Origin: Rhodoferax sp.
GTDB lineage: Bacteria > Pseudomonadota > Gammaproteobacteria > Burkholderiales > Burkholderiaceae_C
Length of the DNA stretch: 64,000 bases
Direction of reading: 5' to 3'
Assembly (NCBI GenBank): GCA_031291305.1
Contig: JARLJH010000056.1
Span: forward strand, 1-64,000
Positions 49,118 to 57,042 of this stretch are shown here, piece by piece. The notes beneath the pieces are model-generated. The model was not told the DNA's origin, did no database searches, and saw only the letters and a list, made by a program, of their open reading frames with translations. Numbering within the stretch: position 1 is the first letter of the stretch; each line of letters opens with the position of its first letter. The position numbers were made by a program, and so were the translations under genes.

Positions 49118-49164
49118 ATTCAGCCTGTAGCCCAGGTAATACCTTAGAAAGTAGCTATAAAATA
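49118..49164 (+). repeat. Dispersed element downstream of the Mn exporter
   Basis: Reads AGCCTGTAGCCCAGGTAATA then CCTTAGAAAGTAGCTATAAA. It lies just after the stop codon. Confidence 0.65.
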
Positions 49165-49242
49165 CGCAGCAATTAGTAAAGCCATCGGACTGACCGCCAA
49201 CCACACCAGTTTGCTAGGATGACTTATTTGACCGGAGCCATG

Positions 49243-49605
49243 ATGCCTGCCGCCACCCCCTTGGAAGTGATCCAGGCCCAGCTTGCCGCTTACAACGCCA
49301 AAGACATCGATGCATTGCTGGCGACCTACGCCGCAGATGCCGAGCAATTCACGCTGCACGGTGAACAACTGGCCAAGGGGCATGAGGACATGCGGGTGCG
49401 ATTTTTGACCCGGTTTGCGGAGCCAGACCTGCATGCACGCCTCTTGTCGCGCACAGTCATGGGCAATGTCGTGGTGGACTTGGAACTGATTACCCGAAAC
49501 TTCCCCGAAGGGATGGGCACGCTGGAGATGCTGTGCGTTTATGAAGTGGCCGACGGGCTCATTCAAAAGGTGTCGTTTGCGATGGGGGAGAAACGGCTGG
49601 GCTGA
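49243..49605 (+). CDS. NTF2/SnoaL-like protein
   Basis: A 120-residue cone-shaped alpha+beta fold of the NTF2-like superfamily: helix VIQAQLAAYNAKDIDALLATY, then strands ending in YEVADGLIQKV. Relatives are ketosteroid isomerases or polyketide cyclases, but no catalytic set is evident, so function is unknown. The ATG at 49243 is favoured by GGAG 5 bases upstream; an ATG at 49219 would add eight residues. Confidence 0.75.
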   Translation: MPAATPLEVIQAQLAAYNAKDIDALLATYAADAEQFTLHGEQLAKGHEDMRVRFLTRFAEPDLHARLLSRTVMGNVVVDLELITRNFPEGMGTLEMLCVYEVADGLIQKVSFAMGEKRLG

Positions 49606-49728
49606 ATGGCGGCAATTGTTCGTTCCAGCTGCAAAGCAGTCGCGTCCCAAACAGGCAAACTATCGGTCAGCCTGATGTTCCTGTGGGCGAGCCCATATTG
49701 GAAGGTTTAGCCCACAGCGATGTCGCGG

Positions 49729-50271
49729 CTAGCGTTGGGTTGCGGGATGCGCTTCGGCTGCCGACGCGGACTCTCGCATGCCTTCGAGCTTTTGAACCGA
49801 CGGAATCACTTGCTCGTTCCATGCTTGCAGGCCCGCCAATCTAAGGACAACCCGGTTATGCATGACGATCTCGAACAGCGGCGTCGGCGGACTCAGCTGA
49901 TACCGGTCTCGTCGCTCTTGGTAAAGAAAGTGCAATTCTGGCGGGTAGAGCGACTCGTCTTCGCTGCCTCTGAGGCTGGCCCTGTCGATCAGAACAAAGT
50001 GCACGTGCGGCCAAGTTTGCGACAGCTTCATCCCAAGCGGCAGACCGGAACTGGATTTGCGCCAGACCTTGCAGATCGGGCAATCGACCGCAGAATGCGC
50101 GACCACGTAAACGGGATCATCGCGTCCGAGCACCACTTTCCCTCTTTGGGCCTTGGTTTCACTTACTGCGCTGCTTTGCGCAGTATTCTGCTGCGCCACC
50201 GCTGCCGGTTCGGCAGCCAGCGCGGATACACAAACAAGATGGCATAACAGGACGGCGATTTGGCGAAACAT
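49729..50271 (-). CDS. Exported thioredoxin-fold protein with CPIC
   Basis: A 180-residue protein with a signal peptide (about 1-20, ALAA). Then a variable region, and a thioredoxin-like core with a C-x-x-C motif (DCPICKVW, at about residue 64) and a cis-Pro-like TPLFEIV. It may reduce or oxidise periplasmic disulphides. I do not recognise a named family. It follows the AbiV gene by 11 bp and could be transcribed with it. Confidence 0.6.
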   Translation of the reverse strand: MFRQIAVLLCHLVCVSALAAEPAAVAQQNTAQSSAVSETKAQRGKVVLGRDDPVYVVAHSAVDCPICKVWRKSSSGLPLGMKLSQTWPHVHFVLIDRASLRGSEDESLYPPELHFLYQERRDRYQLSPPTPLFEIVMHNRVVLRLAGLQAWNEQVIPSVQKLEGMRESASAAEAHPATQR

Positions 50272-50282
50272 GGGTTCGACTC

Positions 50283-51101
50283 CTACTTTGGGCTAATGTT
50301 TGAGATGCGAGGCATGACCAGGCTTGCCGGGGCATGTTCTCTCGATTGAGAGACCTCCGGCATCGGCACGCCTTCATAGATGAACCGCTCCATTTCGTTG
50401 ACACCGCTCTGGTATAGCCCTGCTTCCTGCATTGCGGCGTACCAAGCAACGAGTGCTTGTTTCATACCCGCTAGGTCGCCTTTCGACGCCGACCCAACAT
50501 GCGTAACCCAAAGTTCAATCTCCGTAACTGTAATTTCTCGCTCGCTCACAAAAAGGTTTGCTATTTGAACAAGGCTTTTGGCTAGTTGGGCATCGACTAC
50601 TTCGATGGGAGTCGACCAATGGCAATTACCAAGGCAGTCTGTGTAGAACCCGAGCTGTTTGACGTGATCAAGAACAACAGGGTGCTCTGCTCCCTCTTCA
50701 AAGAGGGAACGGAAGTCTTCCAGTTTTCTAGCGCCTTTGACGGCGAGCTCGGGTAGCAGCCACTGAACATTCTTGCGGGTGTGCGACCGATAGCTCTTCC
50801 AAGCCACTGCCACCTCTTCTGGAGTTGTCGCTGTTGCCAGCTGACGGAGTATGGAGACCTTGCCAGACTCCTCTATTGACAGAGCAGCCAATGATGCAGC
50901 TGTTGGAGCGCGGCCAGCGTCTAGCAATGCCTGAGCATCTTCTTGAAGCCGCTTAGCGTTTGAGGTGGCTGCGTTCATTCCGGCTGCGACTTGCGAAGCA
51001 GTTAGTCGGCCTCGGTACGCATTGAGCTTCTTCGACGACATAAAGGTCAACGTATTGTCTAGCACCTGCAAATATGCTCTATAAGTTGGAAGCTGCTCCA
51101 T
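50283..51101 (-). CDS. AbiV-type HEPN abortive infection protein
   Basis: A 272-residue protein with the AbiV signature: ALSIEESGKVSIL followed by a short spacer and YRSHTRKN, forming the HEPN-like core in residues 60-130. The lactococcal AbiV aborts phage infection by stopping late phage protein synthesis. The C-terminal half is variable. Base composition is less GC-rich than neighbours (AT-rich codons), which suggests horizontal acquisition. Confidence 0.78.
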   Translation of the reverse strand: MEQLPTYRAYLQVLDNTLTFMSSKKLNAYRGRLTASQVAAGMNAATSNAKRLQEDAQALLDAGRAPTAASLAALSIEESGKVSILRQLATATTPEEVAVAWKSYRSHTRKNVQWLLPELAVKGARKLEDFRSLFEEGAEHPVVLDHVKQLGFYTDCLGNCHWSTPIEVVDAQLAKSLVQIANLFVSEREITVTEIELWVTHVGSASKGDLAGMKQALVAWYAAMQEAGLYQSGVNEMERFIYEGVPMPEVSQSREHAPASLVMPRISNISPK

Positions 51102-52004
51102 AAGTTGGCCATCAAATCCTCCGGGAAGTGGATTGCTGCCACACTTTTACTGATATTCGACGTTATTCACCGGATAACGACATTCTGGCAGACACAGCGT
51201 GGCACCCGGTGCCTCTTCATGACGACAGCACAAATGAAATACAAATTGGACAGACGCACCCCATTTCTGCTTACACCCCGCTACTGTGATCCACAAGCTG
51301 CAAGCGAAAGACTTCATCGTCATCTGGTCGAAGCTTGCCGGACACCTCCAAAAACTGAAAATCGCGTGTTGGTCTTCTGAACTCCACCGCATCAAGCCCT
51401 GTTGAAGGCAGGTGGTGGGGTTTGCGGGCGCAGGCCCCATTCGCGTGGCGTGACAGCAAGCAACCAAAGACGTGCGCAAAGCCAAGCCACCAACCCACCC
51501 AACGCCATCGCCCGCGAGGTGGGCCGGAGAACGCGAACCACGCCACCCGCCTGGAGCCACCTATTCCAACATCAGACTCAAATTAGAAGTTGTTGATGTT
51601 TTATGCCTCCAGCCCTGATAACACCTGGGCAACCAGCTACGCATTAAATAGCACCCAAGAAAACCCAACATCCATCAAGCAGCAGCGCCAACCGCCTCCC
51701 CCGGCCACCCCATGCCAGGCCAGCCACTCGCAGTTTTCACCGGCAGCCTAACTCGGGAAAACCACACCCGCCCCACCGCACCTGCCAGCGTAGAATCCGC
51801 CGCTTCATGAAACGCTTGGCGCGCACCCCCACTCACGGACAGACTCTGATGCTTTCCAAGCGTCGGCAGTTTGACATGCGCTTGCATCACAGTGGGCCAC
51901 CCCACCACAACCTTGACATTGGCTCGTTCATTGTTGTTGTGGTGTCCCATGAACTCACTTTTACCTCTCTCCCTTTGTCCGTTTAACCCCCGCAGGTTAG
52001 CCGC
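51102..52004. other. Gene-poor 0.9-kb region before the Ehr operon
   Basis: No convincing gene was found in these 903 bases. The AbiV promoter lies at the left side, with an inverted repeat CGTTAT-N7-ATAACG near 51161-51179. One dispersed element lies at 51600-51652. A minus-strand frame near 51271-51546 (MAWFAFSG ...) looks like repeat-derived coding-like DNA rather than a gene. The operon promoter should lie in 51850-52000 but no consensus stands out. Confidence 0.5.
51600..51652 (+). repeat. Dispersed element upstream of the Ehr operon
   Basis: Reads TTATGCCTCCAGCCCTG, then CACCTGGGCAACCAGCTACG, then TTAAATAGC. It fits the shared pattern well. Confidence 0.65.
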
Positions 52005-54011
52005 ATGAACCAGTTGCTGGCTGCGGCCTTGGTGCTGCTGGTGGGCGCTGCGCTGGCCATGCTGCCGGTCAAAAACAGCTGGCGCGCGGGATTTGGCATC
52101 GTGTCGCAAAGCGTAGCCACGCTGCTCACCTGGGTCGCCGTGCTGCCGGTGCTGGCGGGCGGCCCCGCGCCGTATGTGGAGCTGCCCTGGGGTTACCCGA
52201 TTGGCGCGGTGCACTTCAAGCTCGATGCGCTGGGGGCCTTCTTCTTGAGCTGGTCGCTGCCGATGACGCTGCTGGGCGCGGTCTACGCCGTGGGCTACCT
52301 GCGCAAGTTCTTTGACGGCCCACGTCATGTGGGTGTGCACTTTGCACTGCTGAACATGATCTCGCTCTCGTTCCTGATGGTCTACACCGGTGAACACGCG
52401 GTCACCTTTTTGATGGGCTGGGAGATTGCAGCGCTGTCGGCCTGGCTGCTGGTGATTTGGGACTACACCAACCAGAAGGTGCGCTTTGCCGGCTTCAATT
52501 ACCTGGTGTCCACCCACATTGGCCTGATTTTTCTGGTGGCGGCGTTCATGATTTTGTACACCCAGACGCAAAGCTGGTACCTGGACGACTTTGGCGACTG
52601 GATGAGCACGCACCCCGGCACCATTCGCAACACGGTGTTTTTGCTGCTGCTGACCAGCTTTGGGCTCAAGTCGGCGTTCTTCCCGTTTCACTCGTGGTTG
52701 CCTCGCGCCCACGCCGCTGCACCGGCCAATGTGAGCGCGCTGATGTCGGGCGTGATCCACAAGGCGGGCCTGTTTGCGCTGCTGCATTTTTTGCTGATTC
52801 AGGGCAAGCCTGCCGCCTGGATGGGTTGGGCGCTGATTGCGTTTTCAGTCACCTCGGCGGTGATTGGTGGCCTCTACACCGTGGGCCAGCGCGACCTGAA
52901 GCGCCTGCTGGGCTACTCGTCCACCGAGAACGTGGGCATTGCCGGCATTGGTTTTGGCATTGGCACGCTGGGCCTGGCCTGGGGTGTGCCGGGACTGGTG
53001 GCGCTGGGTTTTGCTGGCGGCATGTTGCATGTGCTGAACCACGCGTTTTTCAAATGCCAGCTGTTCTATGCCGCAGGCTGCGTCTACCAGGCCAAACACG
53101 GCGTGGACATGGAGCGTCTGGGCGGCCTGGCCAAGCTAATGCCGCTCACCGCTTTGAGTTTTTTGGTGGGCGGCATTGCCATTTCGGCCCTGCCGCCTTT
53201 CAACGGTTTTGCCAGTGAATTTTTGATCTACAGCGGACTATTCACCGGCGAAGCGCTCAACGTCTGGGCCAAGCTGCTGCTGGCCGGGGTGGCCACGTTG
53301 CTAGCCTTTGTGGGGGCGGTGTCGGCTCTGTCCATCACCCGCGCTTACGGCGTGATCTTCATGGGCAACGCGCGTGACGACAGCTTGCCCGCAGGCCATG
53401 AGCCCAGCGGCTGGATGCTGGCCCCGCTGTTGATCCACACCGTGGGCACGGTGCTGCTGGGCCTGATGCCGGTGCTGGGCTTGGCGCTGGTGGCGGCGCC
53501 CACGCGGCTGTTTTTGCACGCTGCACCCAGCGCCGCCACGCAGCAAGCCATGCAACAGGTGCAAGACGTGCTGGGCCGGGTGAGCCTGATCAGCGTCTAC
53601 GTGGCCGCGCTGATTGGGTTGGCCTGGGGTTTGCGCCAGTTGTTCAGAAGACAAAGCGCCGCCAGCGGCCCCACTTGGGGCTGCGGCTACACCGCTGGCA
53701 ACGCGCGCATGCAGTACAGCGGCAGCAGTTTTGCCAAAGACTTCACCAAAAACTACCGCGGCGTGATGCTGCTGCTCAGGCGCAAAAAAGCGCCCACCGG
53801 CTACTTTCCCGACGATGCCTACGTGATCACCGACTGTGTGGACGCGGTGGAGCACCGCCTGTACAACGTGATCGGCCACGGCGATGACTCGGCCTCGCTG
53901 ATCTCCAAACTGATGCACGAAGACGACCCCCGCATTGCCTTTGCCCTGGGTCTGGCCGCGCTGGTGGCGATTGCCGCCATGGTGGTACTGGCCGAAGGAG
54001 CGCTGCAATGA
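52005..54011 (+). CDS. hyfB: HyfB-type proton-pumping membrane subunit
   Basis: A 668-residue polytopic protein of the Mrp antiporter/NuoL-M-N family, as in HyfB/HycC of hydrogenase-4. Typical features: the helix-6 region SFGLKSAFFPFHSWLPRAHAAAPANVSALMSG and the lysine-bearing helices, with about 15-16 helices in total. It should translocate ions across the membrane, driven by the redox module encoded downstream. It is the first gene of a tightly overlapping six-gene operon, starting after a 0.9-kb gap. Confidence 0.9.
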   Translation: MNQLLAAALVLLVGAALAMLPVKNSWRAGFGIVSQSVATLLTWVAVLPVLAGGPAPYVELPWGYPIGAVHFKLDALGAFFLSWSLPMTLLGAVYAVGYLRKFFDGPRHVGVHFALLNMISLSFLMVYTGEHAVTFLMGWEIAALSAWLLVIWDYTNQKVRFAGFNYLVSTHIGLIFLVAAFMILYTQTQSWYLDDFGDWMSTHPGTIRNTVFLLLLTSFGLKSAFFPFHSWLPRAHAAAPANVSALMSGVIHKAGLFALLHFLLIQGKPAAWMGWALIAFSVTSAVIGGLYTVGQRDLKRLLGYSSTENVGIAGIGFGIGTLGLAWGVPGLVALGFAGGMLHVLNHAFFKCQLFYAAGCVYQAKHGVDMERLGGLAKLMPLTALSFLVGGIAISALPPFNGFASEFLIYSGLFTGEALNVWAKLLLAGVATLLAFVGAVSALSITRAYGVIFMGNARDDSLPAGHEPSGWMLAPLLIHTVGTVLLGLMPVLGLALVAAPTRLFLHAAPSAATQQAMQQVQDVLGRVSLISVYVAALIGLAWGLRQLFRRQSAASGPTWGCGYTAGNARMQYSGSSFAKDFTKNYRGVMLLLRRKKAPTGYFPDDAYVITDCVDAVEHRLYNVIGHGDDSASLISKLMHEDDPRIAFALGLAALVAIAAMVVLAEGALQ

Positions 54012-54940
54012 GCACCGTGACGTTTTTAACCGTGGCCCACATCGCCGTGGCGCTGGTCATGCCGTTTTTGCTGGTGGGGGTGATCAACCGCACCAAATCC
54101 TGGTGGGGCGGGCGCAAGGGGCCGGGGCTGTTTCAGTCTTACCACGACCTGCGCCGCCTGCTGCGCAAACGCCCGGTGGTGAGTGACACCGCCACGCCGC
54201 TGTTTCGCCTGGGGGCGTATGTGGTGCTGGTCTGCGCCTTGGCGGCGATGGCCTTTGTGCCGCTGCTGGGCCAGTTTGCGCCGCTGGCGTTTGCGCATGA
54301 CTTTGTCGCCGTGGCCTACACACTGGGGCTGGCGCGTATTGTGCTCATGCTCTCGGCCATGGATGTGGGCAGCCCGTTTGAAGGCATGGGTGCGGCGCGT
54401 GAGGCCAAGTTTGGTGCGTTTGCCGAACCCGCGCTGTTTTTGCTGCTGGGCACGGTGGGTGTGGCCACCGGCTTCAGCAGCTTTGCCGACATGCTGGGCC
54501 AGCTGCACCACACGCCCACTTACGCGCTCATCGTGCTGCCACTGACGGCGGCGCTGCTGATCCTGCTGCAAACCGAGGCCGCCCGTGTGCCGGTGGACGA
54601 CCCGCTGACGCACCTGGAGCTGACCATGATCCACGAGGTGATGATCCTCGACCACAGCGGCCCCGAGCTGGCCGCCATGCAGTACGCCGCTGGCCTGAAG
54701 ATGACGCTGTATGCCGGGCTGATCGCCACCCTGCTCAACCCGTTTTCTCCGATGAGCGATCCGCTGGCGGCGCTGGCCGCATCGCTGGGCATCATGCTCG
54801 CGGTGGCCGTGGTGGTGGGCTGTTTTGAGTCGCTGATGGCACGCCTGCCGCTGCCCTGGGTACCGCATTACGTGTGGCTGGCGGGCTGGCTCACGCTGGC
54901 GGCGGCAGCGGTGGTGGGCATCGCCGGAGGTGGCCTGTGA
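54008..54940 (+). CDS. hyfC: HyfC-type (NuoH-like) membrane subunit
   Basis: A 310-residue protein with about eight helices. It resembles HyfC/HycD and complex I NuoH (NRTKSWWGGRKGPGLFQSYHDLRRLL near the N-terminus, and EREMTLHEVM-like HLELTMIHEVMILD). This subunit links the ion pump to the peripheral redox arm. It overlaps hyfB as ATGA. Confidence 0.9.
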   Translation: MSTVTFLTVAHIAVALVMPFLLVGVINRTKSWWGGRKGPGLFQSYHDLRRLLRKRPVVSDTATPLFRLGAYVVLVCALAAMAFVPLLGQFAPLAFAHDFVAVAYTLGLARIVLMLSAMDVGSPFEGMGAAREAKFGAFAEPALFLLLGTVGVATGFSSFADMLGQLHHTPTYALIVLPLTAALLILLQTEAARVPVDDPLTHLELTMIHEVMILDHSGPELAAMQYAAGLKMTLYAGLIATLLNPFSPMSDPLAALAASLGIMLAVAVVVGCFESLMARLPLPWVPHYVWLAGWLTLAAAAVVGIAGGGL

Positions 54941-55566
54941 ACATCACCCACAACACCACCCTGGCGCTGATCGCCTGCCTGATGGCCACCGTGATCCCGG
55001 TGTTTTTTGGCAAGCTCGCCATCACCCCCAACTGGCTGAGCCTGCAGGCGCTGGCCCTTGGGTGGATCACGCTCAACAAACACCACGAGCTGGACTTGCA
55101 CGCGCTGGCGGCCGGGCTGGAGGTACTGATCATCCGCGCCTGGCTGGTGCCCCACCTGCTGCGCCGCACGCTCTCTGGCCACAAGGCCGCCGAGCACGAC
55201 GTGATGCCGTCGAACCTGTTCACCTGGGGCGTGGCGGTGACGCTGATCATTGTGGCCTTCCAGTTCGGCGATGGGGCCCGCGCCGACGTGCGCGCCCTGA
55301 CTCTGGGCGTGATTGCCGCCACCGTCACCATCGCCTTCCTGCTGCTGGCCACCAACCGCGAACCGGTGGCGCAGCTGGTGGCCCTGCTGTTCATGGAAAA
55401 CGCCCTGGCACTGTTCGAGTCCCTGATGCCCGAACCCTGGCCGCTGCCCGTGCACCTGGCCATCAGCACGGTGTATGTGGGCACGGTGGCGGTGGGGAGC
55501 TGGTTGATACGCAGCTCCGACGTTTCCAAGCTTTTAGCCGCCAAGCCCGGAGATCACGTGCAATGA
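54937..55566 (+). CDS. hyfE: HyfE-type membrane subunit
   Basis: A 209-residue hydrophobic protein with about six helices, resembling hydrogenase-4 component E (NuoK-like core in the C-terminal half: LLLATNREPVAQLVALLFMENALALF). The GTG start at 54937 overlaps the hyfC stop as GTGA. Confidence 0.85.
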   Translation: MNITHNTTLALIACLMATVIPVFFGKLAITPNWLSLQALALGWITLNKHHELDLHALAAGLEVLIIRAWLVPHLLRRTLSGHKAAEHDVMPSNLFTWGVAVTLIIVAFQFGDGARADVRALTLGVIAATVTIAFLLLATNREPVAQLVALLFMENALALFESLMPEPWPLPVHLAISTVYVGTVAVGSWLIRSSDVSKLLAAKPGDHVQ

Positions 55567-57041
55567 CCGCTTCAACTTCAATAGCAACTTCACCCTCCAC
55601 CGAAGACGTGGCGGCAAACCACCACCCTTTTGCCAGCCACATGGCCGAAGAGCTGGTGCACGGCACCCACTGGATATCGCCCGCACTGGTGGGCGTGGCG
55701 CTGCTGATGTGGCTAGCAGCGATGGGCGTGTTCCTGACCCACCCGTTGAGCGAACTGCCGCTGTACTTTGCCAACCGTTATCTGGTGCTCGACGCCACCT
55801 CGCTGCTGTTCATTGTGGTGATCAACACCGTGTTTCTGGGCATTTGCGTCTACCTGTACTCGCGCGAGCGCAACACCCCGGCGCTGACGCTGGACATCCG
55901 CTCGCGCGCGGCGCTGATGCTATTGTTCATGGCGGTCATCAACATCGGGCTGATGGCCAACCACCTGGTGCTGCTGTGGACGTTGATCGAGATCAGCACC
56001 CTGTGCGCTGCGCCGCTGGTGGCGCGCGGCGAGCTGACCAACCCCAAAGCGGTGGCCTGGCGCTACATGCTGTACTCGGCCATGACGCTGGCCATCACCT
56101 TTCTGGGTTTCATGGCGCTAACCCAGTCGGCCGATTTGCGTGGGGTGGAGGTGAGCTTCATGGTGGACCGGCTGGGCGAATCGCTCACTCGCGATGCCAA
56201 TGGCTGGCAGCGGCTGGGCTTGTCACTCATGTTGTTTGGCCTGGGCGGCAAGCTCGGGCTGGCGCCCTTGTATGGCTGGATGCCCGAAACCTATGAGGCC
56301 GCACCGACCACCACCAGCGCGCTACTGGCCTCCATCCAGTTCAACATCAGCGTGGTGGCGGTGTTTCGCATTCTGCAAATCTTTCACGGCTTTGAGTCCG
56401 GCTATGTTTCCCAAGAGCTGCTGGTGATGGGCTACTTCTCGCTGGTGGTGGCGGCCATCCAGATCATGGCCAGCAGCAATTACAAGCGCCTGATTGCCTA
56501 CGCCTGCGTCAGCTCTTCGGGGGTGATAGCGCTGGGTCTGTCGGTGGGCAAGGCCGCTGCCTACGGCGTGGTGCTGTACATCGTGAGCAATGCGTTTGTG
56601 AAGTCGCTGCTGTTTTTGACCTCTGGGCGCATGCGCGCCGTCTACGGTACCAACGAGGTCGGCCCCTTAAGCGGCGTGATCCGCACCTTGCCACTGGCCG
56701 GGCTGCTGTTCACGCTGGGCATTTTTGCGCTGCTGGGCTTTCCGCCCTTTGCCAGCTTTCTGGCCGAGATGCTGATCCTCTCGGGCATCGTCCAGGCCGG
56801 CAATCTGCTGGCCTTCACGCTGATGTGCGTGATGCTAACGGTGATTTTTGTCGCCACCGGGCGCACCGTGTTCCCCATGCTGTGGGGCGCGCCCAAGGTA
56901 CAGGTCAGGGCACCGCGTGACCCCCGAATCACGCTGCTACCCAAGCTGGGCTTTGTCGCCATACTGGTGATGCTGGGCACCTACACCCCCACCCCGATCA
57001 CCGACTTGCTGCGCGCCGTGGCGGTGTCGATTGGGGGCTGA
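55563..57041 (+). CDS. hyfF: HyfF-type second antiporter-like subunit
   Basis: A 492-residue Mrp/NuoN-like membrane protein, the second ion-translocating subunit. Key helices include LWTLIEISTLCAAPLVARGEL and GLGGKLGLAPLYGWMPETYEAAPTTTSALLA. It overlaps hyfE as ATGA. The N-terminal 40 residues (MTASTSIATSPSTED) are not conserved. Confidence 0.88.
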   Translation: MTASTSIATSPSTEDVAANHHPFASHMAEELVHGTHWISPALVGVALLMWLAAMGVFLTHPLSELPLYFANRYLVLDATSLLFIVVINTVFLGICVYLYSRERNTPALTLDIRSRAALMLLFMAVINIGLMANHLVLLWTLIEISTLCAAPLVARGELTNPKAVAWRYMLYSAMTLAITFLGFMALTQSADLRGVEVSFMVDRLGESLTRDANGWQRLGLSLMLFGLGGKLGLAPLYGWMPETYEAAPTTTSALLASIQFNISVVAVFRILQIFHGFESGYVSQELLVMGYFSLVVAAIQIMASSNYKRLIAYACVSSSGVIALGLSVGKAAAYGVVLYIVSNAFVKSLLFLTSGRMRAVYGTNEVGPLSGVIRTLPLAGLLFTLGIFALLGFPPFASFLAEMLILSGIVQAGNLLAFTLMCVMLTVIFVATGRTVFPMLWGAPKVQVRAPRDPRITLLPKLGFVAILVMLGTYTPTPITDLLRAVAVSIGG

Positions 57042-57042
57042 C

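Noticed and set aside
51161-51179. Possible integron attC core (CGTTAT ... ATAACG)
   Set aside because: The bases do not fit the GTTRRRY/RYYYAAC rule and no integrase or cassette array is present.
51675-52787. 370-codon minus-strand frame over the hyfB start
   Set aside because: The composition (Arg, Gln, His rich) and its position over the clear hyfB gene mark it as a shadow.
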